DNA from: Candidatus Gastranaerophilales bacterium
GTDB taxonomy: Bacteria; Cyanobacteriota; Vampirovibrionia; Gastranaerophilales; Gastranaerophilaceae
DNA: 48,701 bases
Assembly (NCBI GenBank): GCA_944325665.1
Contig: CALVAY010000013.1
Coordinates: 1 to 48,701, forward strand
Direction: 5' to 3'
Part shown: one piece after another, positions 24,658 to 32,959 of the stretch
Numbering within the stretch: the first letter of the stretch is position 1
How the letters are laid out: every line of letters starts with the position of its first letter
The notes under the pieces: model-generated
Databases searched by the model: none
Told to the model about the DNA's origin: nothing
Seen by the model: only the letters and a program-made list of their open reading frames with translations
Program-made: the position numbers and the translations under genes

Positions 24658-25893
24658 ATGCAGAACTTTAACAACTACACAGGTCTTCTTGACACTTACA
24701 TCATGTTTCAAATTAAAGCGAAAATGATTCAAATGACCGAAGAATTAACCAAGAAGGGCCGAAAGCCAATATCTCTTTCAATGGGTGCTCCTGTGGATAT
24801 GGTGCCAAATTATGTTATAGAAAGGGTAAATTATTACTTACAAGACCCTAAAAACCATACTTACTCAACCCCCAAGGGCGAAGTAAAATTCCTTGAAGCA
24901 GTAGCTCAAAGAATGAAAAACCGCTTTGGTGTTGAACTTGACCCTAAAACGGAAATTTTCTCTTTAATCGGTTCAAAAGAAGGTATAGCAAACTTTATAA
25001 GGGCTTTAATTAACCCTGCTATGAACAAAGAAGAGCAGGAAATAATACTAATTCCTGACCCCGGGTACGCTTCTTACACGGAAATGATTAAAGTTTCGGG
25101 CGGAAGAGCTTACGGTGTACCGCTTACAAAAGAAAACAACTACATGCCAAACTTGGATGAAGTTTGGGAAAAATTCTTAAAAGAAGGTAATGACCCTAAA
25201 AAAGTAAGGGCGTTAATTATAAACTATCCAAACAACCCGCTTGGTGCAACTTGCACAAAAGAATATATGCAACACTGCGTTGATTTCTGCAAAAAGCATA
25301 ATATTATTCTTATTTCAGACAACGCATATTGTGATATTTATTTTGATGAAGAGGATAAACCGACCTCAATTCTTGAATACAAAGGTGCAAGAGACATTGC
25401 CGTTGAATTTTTCAGCTTATCTAAATCATACGCTATGACAGGCTGGAGATTAGGCTGGGTTTGCGGTAACAAAGATATGATTTCAAGATTCGGTAAATTA
25501 AAATCAAGTCTTGATACAGGTATATTCAAAGTCTTGCAGCTTGCAAGCGCAGACCTTATGACCTCTAATGAGGGCGATGAATATATTAGAGAAGCAAACA
25601 AAAAATTCAAAGAAAAAATTTCGCATTTTGTACAAGGACTAAACGAATTAGGCTGGAGCGTTAAAGTACCAAAAGCTACGTTCTACTTGTGGATTGACCT
25701 TCCTGAAAGATACAAAACAGCAAAAGAATTTTGCGATGAATTGCTTGAAAAATCAGGAATAGTTGCAGTCCCCGGGGATGCTTTCGGCAAAGAAGGCTCT
25801 CGCTCGCTTCGTTTATCAATTGTAGCCGATGAAGATGAACTAAAAGAAGTAATACGACGCATGAAAGAGGACGGGCATACTTTTGTCAAATAA
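24658..25893 (+). CDS. Class I/II aminotransferase, LL-diaminopimelate aminotransferase-like
   Basis: 411 residues, a PLP enzyme. Motifs: SMGAPVDMVPNYVIERV and HTYSTPKGEVKFLEAVA near the start, IIPDPGYASYTEM-like substrate segment, NYPNNPLGATC (about 188-198), DNAYCDIYFD, and the PLP lysine in FSLSKSYAMTGWRLGWVCGN (about 258-277). The SLSKxYxMTGWR segment and overall length fit the DapL/LL-DAP aminotransferase group used for lysine and cell-wall synthesis in cyanobacteria and relatives; other aspartate-type aminotransferases share it, so the substrate is not settled. It overlaps hisH by 11 bases. Confidence 0.85.
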   Translation: MQNFNNYTGLLDTYIMFQIKAKMIQMTEELTKKGRKPISLSMGAPVDMVPNYVIERVNYYLQDPKNHTYSTPKGEVKFLEAVAQRMKNRFGVELDPKTEIFSLIGSKEGIANFIRALINPAMNKEEQEIILIPDPGYASYTEMIKVSGGRAYGVPLTKENNYMPNLDEVWEKFLKEGNDPKKVRALIINYPNNPLGATCTKEYMQHCVDFCKKHNIILISDNAYCDIYFDEEDKPTSILEYKGARDIAVEFFSLSKSYAMTGWRLGWVCGNKDMISRFGKLKSSLDTGIFKVLQLASADLMTSNEGDEYIREANKKFKEKISHFVQGLNELGWSVKVPKATFYLWIDLPERYKTAKEFCDELLEKSGIVAVPGDAFGKEGSRSLRLSIVADEDELKEVIRRMKEDGHTFVK

Positions 25894-26479
25894 CGTTATA
25901 ATAATTGACTACGGAGCAGGAAACGTCAAGAGTTTAGGCAACATGCTTGAGTTTTTGGGCTGCGAGTACGAGATAACTTCAAATAAAGATAAAATCCTTT
26001 CTGCGGGGAAAATAATTTTCCCCGGGCAAGGGCATTTTGAGCAAGCTATGAAAAAGCTCAGAGAAAATAACATGCCAAAAATCATAAACCAAGCTATTAG
26101 CGGCGGGGCAGATTTTTTGGGTATTTGCTTAGGCTTACAGGTGCTTTTTGAAAAAAGCGAAGAAGCACCTGATGTAGAAGGGCTTGGAGTTTTTAGCGGC
26201 GAGGTAAGAAAATTTAAAGAAGGAAAAACCCCTCAAATCGGCTGGAACAGCATCAAAACAACAAAAGCCAACACATATCTTGAGGATGATTTTTTCTACT
26301 TTGTAAACTCATATTACGTTGTCCCAAAGGATGAAAAAATTGTAAGTTCAATTACAAATTATCACATCGACTTTTGTTCATCCGTTCAAAAAGACAACGT
26401 TCTTGCAGTACAATTTCACCCTGAAAAAAGCTCAAATGCGGGAATAAACTTCTTTAAAAAGTGGCTTAATTTAAGATAG
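25883..26479 (+). CDS. hisH: Imidazole glycerol phosphate synthase glutaminase subunit
   Basis: 198 residues from a TTG at 25883 that overlaps the aminotransferase end. Supplies ammonia from glutamine to HisF in histidine synthesis. Class I glutaminase features: IDYGAGNVKSLGNMLE start, FPGQGHFEQAM, nucleophile Cys in FLGICLGLQVLFEKSEE (about 82), GWNS, YFVNSYYVVP and the His/Glu pair in AVQFHPEKSS (about 178-182). Complete and apparently functional. No other his gene lies in the window. Nine bases of its end overlap the convergent GGDEF gene. Confidence 0.94.
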   Translation: MSNNVIIIDYGAGNVKSLGNMLEFLGCEYEITSNKDKILSAGKIIFPGQGHFEQAMKKLRENNMPKIINQAISGGADFLGICLGLQVLFEKSEEAPDVEGLGVFSGEVRKFKEGKTPQIGWNSIKTTKANTYLEDDFFYFVNSYYVVPKDEKIVSSITNYHIDFCSSVQKDNVLAVQFHPEKSSNAGINFFKKWLNLR

Positions 26480-28387
26480 ATTATAAAATTCGTCTAATGA
26501 AGAAATAAACTCGTTTGTAAGCTCTTCAGAGTATTTTTTACCGGCCTGACGTTTAATTTCTTCAATCGCCTCTTCAGGAGTATAAGCGCGTCTGTATGGC
26601 CTGTCTGAAATCATGGCAAAGTACGAGTCAACAATTAGAATTATTTGAGAAGTTATAGGTATTTCTTCACCTTTAATTTTATTGGGATAACCACTGCCGT
26701 CCCAGTTTTCGTGGTGATGTTCGATAATCGGGATAATATCTGAAATATCCGTTATCGGTTTAAGAATTTCTCTTGCAGCCAAAAGCGGGTGTTTAACAAC
26801 TTTTTCTTTTTCCTCTTCCGTAAGCGGAGCAGGCTTTTTCAAGATTTCGTCAGGTAAAAGAGTATTGCCAATATCGTACAATAAAATAGCTATTTTTAAC
26901 TTATCAATTTCACCTTTTGAGAGTTTAAATTTCTTTGCAACAATAGTTGCCAAGTGCATTTTAGCCTTTGTAATGCCCTCTTGATGAGTTGGCGCATAAG
27001 TTTGCGAAATTGTATCAACAACAGAGTACAAAAGCTCTTGAGCAGAGTTACCTTTTGAATTCTCCTGTCTTGTTTGCAACTTGGCACTCAATTCACTTGC
27101 AAGTTTAGAGCTAAATGGAATTCTGTGCTTATCAAGTATTTCGACAAAAGCGTTAACTGCAACATCTTGCCAAGAAATATTTTGCTGAGGCTGAGCCAAG
27201 CAAACCTGATTTCTGCCGTTTTCTTTAGCGTCATACATTGCCTTATCGGACATTTCAATCAAGTCATCCAAATCAAGCGTATGCTCAATAAAAGTCGCAA
27301 CACCGATACTTGCACTAACGTGCCCTAAGCCCTCAACAGGCTCTTTTTCAATAGAGGCTCTAAGCCTTTCTGCTGCTGCCATACCGCCTTGTGCGTCAAT
27401 ACCCGGTAAAATTATTGAGAATTCTTCACCGCCGATTCTTGCAGCAATATCGACAGAACGGGCATTTCTTAAAATTACTCTTGCAACCGTTGAAATAGCT
27501 CTATCGCCCATAGAGTGCCCGTAAGTGTCGTTTATTTCTTTTAAGTGGTCTAAGTCCAGCCCGATTAAAGTAAAGGGCTGATTTAAACGCAAAGCACGAG
27601 CGGCTTCTCTTTCGATTGCATCATCAAAAAATCTTCTGTTAAACAACTCTGTAAGTGGGTCTGTAACAGCCTGTTTTTTAACCGTTTCAAAAAGATTTGC
27701 AATTGTTATTGCAAGCTCAATTTGACGGGCAAAAAGGTTCAAGAAATTTAGCTCATCATCCTTTGCCTCACTTCTTGGAGAAAATACCGCCAAAAAGCCC
27801 GTAAATTCTTTTGAAGCTATAAGAGGAAGGATGATAACCGACTTTGTGAAAGTCTTTTTGACTATATCTCTTGTAAGGTCTTCCTCAAGCTCAGGGAAAA
27901 CTTCGGTTAAAATTTCATATAAATCGGTATAGTGAACAGCGGTCTTATTTTCAATTGCCTCTTGAATTCTGCCGTTCTTTTTAATTTTTAATTTAACGTC
28001 AAATATTGATTTACCAAGGAATTTTTCCAATCTTTCGGAAAATTCATTTTTTAAATATGTTCTAAGGGAGTAAAAAACACCGTCTTTGTCCAGTTGTTTT
28101 TGAACAATACAGCTGTATAGATAGCCAAATTCACCGTGCAAAGATGATACAATCGCCTCAAGTACGTTAGACAAAGGGCGAGAGGAGTTCATCATATCCC
28201 AAACGTGCTCTAAAGTAAGCAAAGTCTGATTTGCTTTGTGCAACTCTTCGGTACGCTGAGCAATTTCACGCTCCAGCGCTTGGTTTCTTTGATATACTTC
28301 AAGATAATCTTTTTTGTGTTGATATATTTGACTCTCAACACGTTTCAGATTTTCATTTGATGCTTTAATCCAGTCGAAAAAACCCAT
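26471..28387 (-). CDS. GGDEF - degenerate HD-GYP signalling protein
   Basis: 638 residues. Coiled coil (about 20-60), a GAF-like sensor (about 70-215), a GGDEF domain with the active-site GGEEF (about 320) and an RxxD inhibitory site five residues before it (RSVDIAARIGGEEF), then an HD-GYP-like domain. The HD-GYP part keeps HHENWDGSGYP (about 560) and RPYR, but the first metal motif HDIGK reads YDIGN (about 506), losing the histidine ligand. The protein should make c-di-GMP; hydrolysis is doubtful. No membrane helix. Its start is six bases from a TATAAT box without a ribosome site. Confidence 0.88.
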   Translation of the reverse strand: MGFFDWIKASNENLKRVESQIYQHKKDYLEVYQRNQALEREIAQRTEELHKANQTLLTLEHVWDMMNSSRPLSNVLEAIVSSLHGEFGYLYSCIVQKQLDKDGVFYSLRTYLKNEFSERLEKFLGKSIFDVKLKIKKNGRIQEAIENKTAVHYTDLYEILTEVFPELEEDLTRDIVKKTFTKSVIILPLIASKEFTGFLAVFSPRSEAKDDELNFLNLFARQIELAITIANLFETVKKQAVTDPLTELFNRRFFDDAIEREAARALRLNQPFTLIGLDLDHLKEINDTYGHSMGDRAISTVARVILRNARSVDIAARIGGEEFSIILPGIDAQGGMAAAERLRASIEKEPVEGLGHVSASIGVATFIEHTLDLDDLIEMSDKAMYDAKENGRNQVCLAQPQQNISWQDVAVNAFVEILDKHRIPFSSKLASELSAKLQTRQENSKGNSAQELLYSVVDTISQTYAPTHQEGITKAKMHLATIVAKKFKLSKGEIDKLKIAILLYDIGNTLLPDEILKKPAPLTEEEKEKVVKHPLLAAREILKPITDISDIIPIIEHHHENWDGSGYPNKIKGEEIPITSQIILIVDSYFAMISDRPYRRAYTPEEAIEEIKRQAGKKYSEELTNEFISSLDEFYNLS

Positions 28388-28393
28388 GTTTCA

Positions 28394-28399
28394 ATTATA
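28394..28399 (-). promoter_or_regulatory. -10 box placed for a leaderless mRNA
   Basis: TATAAT on the minus strand (28399-28394), then TGAAAC, then the ATG at 28387. No Shine-Dalgarno site. Confidence 0.6.
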
Positions 28400-28470
28400 C
28401 AACTATGTACATATATTTTACAATACCACGTTTTTAGGATGTGTAATCTAAACACTAAAAAAAGTTTACA

Positions 28471-29202
28471 TTAGACATCTTTTACCCAGTATTTATCAAG
28501 CCATTTTGTCGGCTTTATATATCTAAAGCCAAACTTGCCAAAATAGCCCTTGTACGCTTGTTTCGGGTTTGGTTTACCATGGAAAATAACGATTTTAGCC
28601 TCATTCGGGTCTCTTGGGACTTTAAACCAGCAGATTGGAAACTTGTGCAAACAGCATCTTTTAAAGCTTACGCACCAGTCTTTATGCCAATACTTTAAAA
28701 CACCTCTTTCAAACATTTCATAAGTCAAAAATGCCTGTTCGTTTTTAAAATGTTTTCTGATTGCCTTGCCAAGACCGTAAAAATGGTCCAAAACTTCGGG
28801 ATATTTGCCTATTTCAAAACGAAATACCGAAGAATTACCTATAATATCATCCGGAAAATCCCAATCTTTTATGATTAAAAAGTCGCCTTCTTCCTTAAAA
28901 AAGTCGTCTATATTTTGTCTTATGATAATATCTAAATCCAAAAATAAAGCAGTGCCTTTAAGATCATAAAGCTCTTTATTAAATACGGTAAGCTTTTTCC
29001 ACATCCTATCCGGTATTCCTTCTTCATTTAAAGGCGGAATAGGAAAAGTTTCGATATTTGGATTTATGCCCTCATTATTGTCCGTAAAACATATAAAGCG
29101 ATGGGGAATTGTTATATTTTTTTCTACCATCTCATACAAGCGATTAACATAGCCTGCATCAAACTTATCGCCCCATTTCATGCATATTATATTTTTATCC
29201 AT
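28471..29202 (-). CDS. Glycosyltransferase (GT8-like, DxD motif)
   Basis: 243 residues. The core GTALFLDLDIIIRQNIDDFF (about 80-99) holds the D-L-D metal motif of retaining GT-A enzymes, followed by IIGNSSVFRFEIGKYPEVL and a late His in IVIFHGKPNP that fits the third metal ligand of such enzymes. Cys-rich CCLHKFPICW near residue 180 is unusual. Donor and acceptor unknown; a surface glycan role is a guess. GGAGAG precedes the ATG. A likely terminator of the upstream gene separates it from its neighbour. Confidence 0.75.
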   Translation of the reverse strand: MDKNIICMKWGDKFDAGYVNRLYEMVEKNITIPHRFICFTDNNEGINPNIETFPIPPLNEEGIPDRMWKKLTVFNKELYDLKGTALFLDLDIIIRQNIDDFFKEEGDFLIIKDWDFPDDIIGNSSVFRFEIGKYPEVLDHFYGLGKAIRKHFKNEQAFLTYEMFERGVLKYWHKDWCVSFKRCCLHKFPICWFKVPRDPNEAKIVIFHGKPNPKQAYKGYFGKFGFRYIKPTKWLDKYWVKDV

Positions 29203-29214
29203 TAATTAACTCTC

Positions 29215-29261
29215 CAAAAAAATAATATCCTCATCGCCAACAGACTCTCTATTGGCGAGGT
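29215..29261 (-). terminator. Probable terminator after the small unknown gene
   Basis: TCGCCAA / TTGGCGA inverted repeat (29234-29258) with flanking CC/GG, followed on the minus strand by ATATTATTTTTTT. Confidence 0.55.
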
Positions 29262-29288
29262 TACAACTTTATTTACCGAAAACTTAAG

Positions 29289-29597
29289 CTATTGTTCTTC
29301 AATGTCGCCCATAGCTTCAAGCTGTTTTTTCTTAAGATTGTGAACAACAGCGTCAACTAAAAGCTCATAAGATTTTGCATCTTTAATTTTCGGAGAAAAT
29401 TCCTTGGCAAGAGTTTCTCTTACCATTTTTTCCAATTTATCGTTATCATAATTGGGAGTTTTTTGTTCATCAGGAATAAGATAGTCTATATATTTAGAGC
29501 CGATTTTGTAGTCTTGCAGGCTCTTAAACATAAACCACTTTAACTTAGGGCTTAAGCTTCCCAATTTTCTAACGATTTTGAAATTTTTGAAATTCAT
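29289..29597 (-). CDS. Small basic protein of unknown function
   Basis: About 103 residues from the ATG at 29597 (MNFKNFKIVRKLG), which has GAGG just upstream; the frame is open 20 codons further but that part lacks a ribosome site and reads like non-coding sequence. Helical and charged (KLEKMVRETLAKEF; KSYELLVDAVVHNLKKKQ), no signal peptide or membrane helix, and no family I recognise. It stands alone, followed by a probable terminator. Confidence 0.6.
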   Translation of the reverse strand: MNFKNFKIVRKLGSLSPKLKWFMFKSLQDYKIGSKYIDYLIPDEQKTPNYDNDKLEKMVRETLAKEFSPKIKDAKSYELLVDAVVHNLKKKQLEAMGDIEEQ

Positions 29598-29832
29598 CCT
29601 AACCTCAGATGTTGTGCCTTCTCTTTTTTTAAGTACCCTAAATAAAAAAAATGACAATTTTTAAAATTTTATTAACAAAAGTTTACTTAATTGTATAACA
29701 TTTTACAGCGTTTGAAAAGACCCAATTTCTTTGTAAATTTTTTTTACAAACGAAAAAAAATCATTAAAGTTTTTATATAAAATTTCGATACCATAACTAC
29801 AAGGAAAACTCTTATAAGGAGACAGTAAAACT

Positions 29833-30090
29833 ATGTCAACGAACTTTAACGTAAAGTCATTTGGCTTAAATGTAATACCTGATTTAAGACAAGGTAAACA
29901 AGCGGCGCACACGGTTGAAAAAGCACTGGGTGATATGTGGGAGCCTGTTTTAGATTATCTTGCAACAAATGACAATGTTTTTAGCGGTGATGTAGCAAAA
30001 GAAATAAATAAAATTAACTTGCAAACTATGCAGTTGGGCACAATTGTAAACGGTAACAAGGAAGTAAGAAATTTAGACACTCAATTCTAA
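29833..30090 (+). CDS. Small protein of unknown function
   Basis: 85 residues, not recognised. Starts MSTNFNVKSFGLNVIP; the early Phe-Gly is a weak version of the F-x-G leader seen elsewhere. The middle is helical (HTVEKALGDMWEPVLDYL). AAGGAG lies eleven bases before the ATG. Its own strong terminator follows at 30136-30166, so it is a single-gene unit. Size and composition would fit a small structural or filament-like protein, but nothing in the sequence proves this. Confidence 0.65.
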   Translation: MSTNFNVKSFGLNVIPDLRQGKQAAHTVEKALGDMWEPVLDYLATNDNVFSGDVAKEINKINLQTMQLGTIVNGNKEVRNLDTQF

Positions 30091-30135
30091 CCCCATTGCC
30101 GAAGTATAACGACAACGAACATAACAACCAAAACA

Positions 30136-30166
30136 ACGGAAGTATTTATAATGCTTCCGTTTTTTC
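30136..30166 (+). terminator. Rho-independent terminator of the 85-residue gene
   Basis: Eleven-base stem ACGGAAGTATT / AATGCTTCCGT with a three-base loop and a T run. The stop codon of the convergent diguanylate cyclase gene lies inside the hairpin. Confidence 0.9.
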
Positions 30167-31756
30167 AACCAAAGTACAACCTTCTTTTGAAAATACCGAA
30201 ACGACGTCTTTACCGTTTCTTTTTGAGTTATAAAGAGCAATGTCGGCAGCACTTATTAAGCTTTTGGGGTCAACACCGTCATAAGGATATTGAGCTACAC
30301 CAATACTTGCACTTGGAGAAACTTTTGTTGAATCATTCGCATCGACAGAAATTTTTGCAATATTTTTTCTTAATCGCTCAGCAATAATTATTGCGTCTTC
30401 TTTTGCTGTTTCAGGAAGAATAATAACAAATTCTTCTCCGCCGTAGCGTGCCGGAATATCAATTTTCCTTATTGTATCTGTTATTACTCTTGAAATTTCC
30501 CTTAAAATCTGGTCGCCTATTAAGTGCCCGTACGTATCGTTCACATTTTTAAAATCGTCAATATCGAGCATCAAAATTGACATATCTCTTTTGTATCTTG
30601 CGCAACGGCGAATTTCGTTTTCCAAAAGCGTATAGAAGTGTCTGTATATATACAATTTTGTCAAACCGTCTTTTGTTGCAAGTTCATAGAGCTTAGCATT
30701 GTCTATTGCAATCGCTGCCTGATTTGCCAGAGATGTCATAAACTCTAAATCCTTTTGATTAAAGAGTTTGCCTTGTTTTTTGTTTGTAATATTAATTACA
30801 CCGATTGCTTCACCCTTTGCAATTAAGGGGACGCATAAAAGCGAATGGGTGTTGGTTAGAATATCCTTTACAATGAAACGAGGGTCAGATGAACCAAGGT
30901 TTGTAATTATGGGTTTTCTTTCAAGGAAAACCGTTCCTGCTACACCTTCGCCGGCTTTAATTTTTGAACACTGAATTATTCCGTTATTTATGCCTTCTTC
31001 AACCTTTTTATCCTGCAAACCGTAAACCACTCTCACTTGCAAAGAATTTTGCGAATAATCATAAAGCATAAGTGAGCCTTTTTCGGCTTCAAGTGTGTCA
31101 ATTGCTTTAGATAAAATAACCTGCAAAAGACGTTTTAAATCATCAATAAAGTTAACTGCTTGAGAGATATTATAAAGAATTGAGATGTTATACAAAGACT
31201 TTTGTAAATCTGCAATTTCGTACTCTCGTTTTAATTCTGCCAAATACTTTGCAATAATAGGCTCAACATAATCAAAAGTAGAATTTAAAACCTCTCTTTG
31301 ATTAGGCGCAAGTGTAGAAAAAGTATCACTTTCGCCTATAAAGCAAAAGCAAACGGGGACACCGTTTGAAAAAAACGCCCTTAAATATCTTGTTTTTAAC
31401 TTTTCAAGCCCGTTTTTCTCCCAAAAAGAACCGTAGAGAATATCTCCGTACTGGTTTTTGGCGTCAATAATTTTGCCTTCATTTATCGCAGATAAAAACG
31501 CCTCATTATCCTGTTCAGACTCAAAACACTCGTCCGCACGTGAATTTTCGGCACTGACTACACATTTGAAAATTTGCCCTTCAAGCACATAAAAAGAAAT
31601 ATTTTTATTATCAATATATTTTGTAATATATCCTGCAAGCTTTTTAAGCAGATCATTAATACCATTTGCTTGATTTGCAATGGTACTTATATCAAACATT
31701 CTGCTCAAATGTGCTACATTTGTTTCTATGTTTAAAAATTCTTTATTGCTTGACAT
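30146..31756 (-). CDS. GAF-GGDEF diguanylate cyclase
   Basis: 536 residues. A first variable sensor region (about 1-170), a clear GAF domain (about 190-355; GEGVAGTVFLERKPI, LLCVPLIAKGEAIGVINI), then GGDEF (about 370-530) with DGLTKLYIYRHF, DIDDFKNVNDTYGH, the active GGEEF (about 440) and an RxxD product-inhibition site (RKIDIPARYGGEEF). All catalytic residues are present, so it should make c-di-GMP in answer to a cytoplasmic ligand. No membrane helix. TATAAT (minus strand, 31789-31784) gives a leader of about 20 bases, with the divergent methyltransferase promoter right beside it. Confidence 0.92.
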   Translation of the reverse strand: MSSNKEFLNIETNVAHLSRMFDISTIANQANGINDLLKKLAGYITKYIDNKNISFYVLEGQIFKCVVSAENSRADECFESEQDNEAFLSAINEGKIIDAKNQYGDILYGSFWEKNGLEKLKTRYLRAFFSNGVPVCFCFIGESDTFSTLAPNQREVLNSTFDYVEPIIAKYLAELKREYEIADLQKSLYNISILYNISQAVNFIDDLKRLLQVILSKAIDTLEAEKGSLMLYDYSQNSLQVRVVYGLQDKKVEEGINNGIIQCSKIKAGEGVAGTVFLERKPIITNLGSSDPRFIVKDILTNTHSLLCVPLIAKGEAIGVINITNKKQGKLFNQKDLEFMTSLANQAAIAIDNAKLYELATKDGLTKLYIYRHFYTLLENEIRRCARYKRDMSILMLDIDDFKNVNDTYGHLIGDQILREISRVITDTIRKIDIPARYGGEEFVIILPETAKEDAIIIAERLRKNIAKISVDANDSTKVSPSASIGVAQYPYDGVDPKSLISAADIALYNSKRNGKDVVSVFSKEGCTLVEKTEAL

Positions 31757-31783
31757 TGTTGCCTAAATATACACTTTGGTAAT

Positions 31784-31808
31784 ATTATAAGATAATATGT
31801 GCTAAAAT
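31784..31808. promoter_or_regulatory. Back-to-back promoters for diguanylate cyclase and methyltransferase
   Basis: Minus strand TATAAT at 31789-31784 for the cyclase; plus strand extended -10 TGC-TAAAAT at 31800-31808 for the methyltransferase, 36 bases before a GGAGG-supported TTG start. Confidence 0.5.
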
Positions 31809-31850
31809 ACAATTTTACGGACACCTAAAATACATAAAACGGAGGATAAT

Positions 31851-32717
31851 TTGAGCGACATTTGCAAAAACTGGACACAGTGGTTAAGTGAAACAAGATT
31901 TTCGCATATGGACGAAATTCAAAAAGAGCAAACATTTAGGTGGCTTTTTGCACTAAGAGATGTTGTAATTTCAAATGCAGGAATAAAAAACAATGATAAA
32001 ATAATTGACATTGGTTGCGGCACAGGGCTTTTAAGCTTCGGAGTTTTAGAAAAATTCCAAGATAATGTTGAGCTTATATTCTCCGATAAATTTGAAGATT
32101 GTCTTGTAGAATGCGAAAAAATACTTAAAGAAAGTAACATTAAAAACAGGGCAAGTTTTCTTCAAAGCGACTGCTTAGATATTAAACTTCCCGATAATGC
32201 CGTTGATGTGGCGCTTACCCGCTCAGTTTTAGTGCATATTGCAGATAAACAAAAAGCAATAAATGAAATTTACAGAATTTTAAAACAAGGCGGCACATAC
32301 AGTGCTTTTGAACCCATTATCCGCTCTAATACCAGATACCACGAGCTTTGCGACCCAAGCTCAATAACTGATTGGGAAGAGTTTAAAAAGGCTGAGGATG
32401 ACTTTATGTCAGATGATTGCGACCCCTTGACCAACTTTGACGCACAAACGATTGCGCAAAACCTCGACGCCGCAGGTTTTTCAGACGGCAACATTAATGT
32501 AGAAGACACACCTTCAACCTATGTTGCCAAAAAAGAAGCAATAGACAAGTGGTTTGACAGCGCACCGAGTCCCGACAGACCGACAACAAGACAAAGATTT
32601 TTAAAATATTTTGATGAAAAAAAAGTAAATAATTACATTGAAGAAGTTAAGTTGGCACTGGACAATAAAATGATAACGGTAACTTCAAAAACAATGTTTA
32701 TAAGAGCAACAAAATGA
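31851..32717 (+). CDS. Class I SAM-dependent methyltransferase
   Basis: 288 residues from TTG with GGAGG five bases upstream. SAM-binding motif I IIDIGCGTGLLSFG (about 46-59), an acidic loop FSDKFEDC, motif LQSDCLDIKLPDNAVD and motif post-II LTRSVLVHIADKQKAINEIY, the usual order of the ubiE/arsM-like group. Substrate unknown; it lacks the multiple Cys of arsenite methylases. The stop codon overlaps the start of the YlxR-like gene (ATGA), so the two are translated together. Confidence 0.85.
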   Translation: MSDICKNWTQWLSETRFSHMDEIQKEQTFRWLFALRDVVISNAGIKNNDKIIDIGCGTGLLSFGVLEKFQDNVELIFSDKFEDCLVECEKILKESNIKNRASFLQSDCLDIKLPDNAVDVALTRSVLVHIADKQKAINEIYRILKQGGTYSAFEPIIRSNTRYHELCDPSSITDWEEFKKAEDDFMSDDCDPLTNFDAQTIAQNLDAAGFSDGNINVEDTPSTYVAKKEAIDKWFDSAPSPDRPTTRQRFLKYFDEKKVNNYIEEVKLALDNKMITVTSKTMFIRATK

Positions 32718-32959
32718 ACAAAAAAAGAAAATGCCAAGCCTGCAAGGCAATTAAAGATGCAGATTTAATGCATAAAATAACAAAAGAGGCAAAAACAAAT
32801 AAACTCTTTTTAAACCCTGATTCAAAAATTTTGGGAAGAAGTGCTTATGTGTGCAAGAATCCCGAATGCATAAAAATTTTGCTCAAAAAGAAACTGCTTA
32901 AAGGCGCACTCAAAGTTCAAGACACAACTGAAATCGAAGATATTTTAAGAACCGTTTAA
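32714..32959 (+). CDS. YlxR (DUF448)-family RNA-binding protein
   Basis: 81 residues. Matches the YlxR pattern: KCQACKAIKDADLMHKI at the start (Cys-x-x-Cys in the R-x-C-x-x-C region), a central GRSAYVCKNPECI and a Lys-rich end KKKLLKGALKV. In most bacteria this gene lies between nusA and infB; in Bacillus the protein (RnpM) is reported to bind RNase P RNA. Here it sits behind a methyltransferase, overlapping it by four bases, away from the usual operon. Its 3' end overlaps the convergent GH57 gene by 15 bases. Confidence 0.85.
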   Translation: MNKKRKCQACKAIKDADLMHKITKEAKTNKLFLNPDSKILGRSAYVCKNPECIKILLKKKLLKGALKVQDTTEIEDILRTV

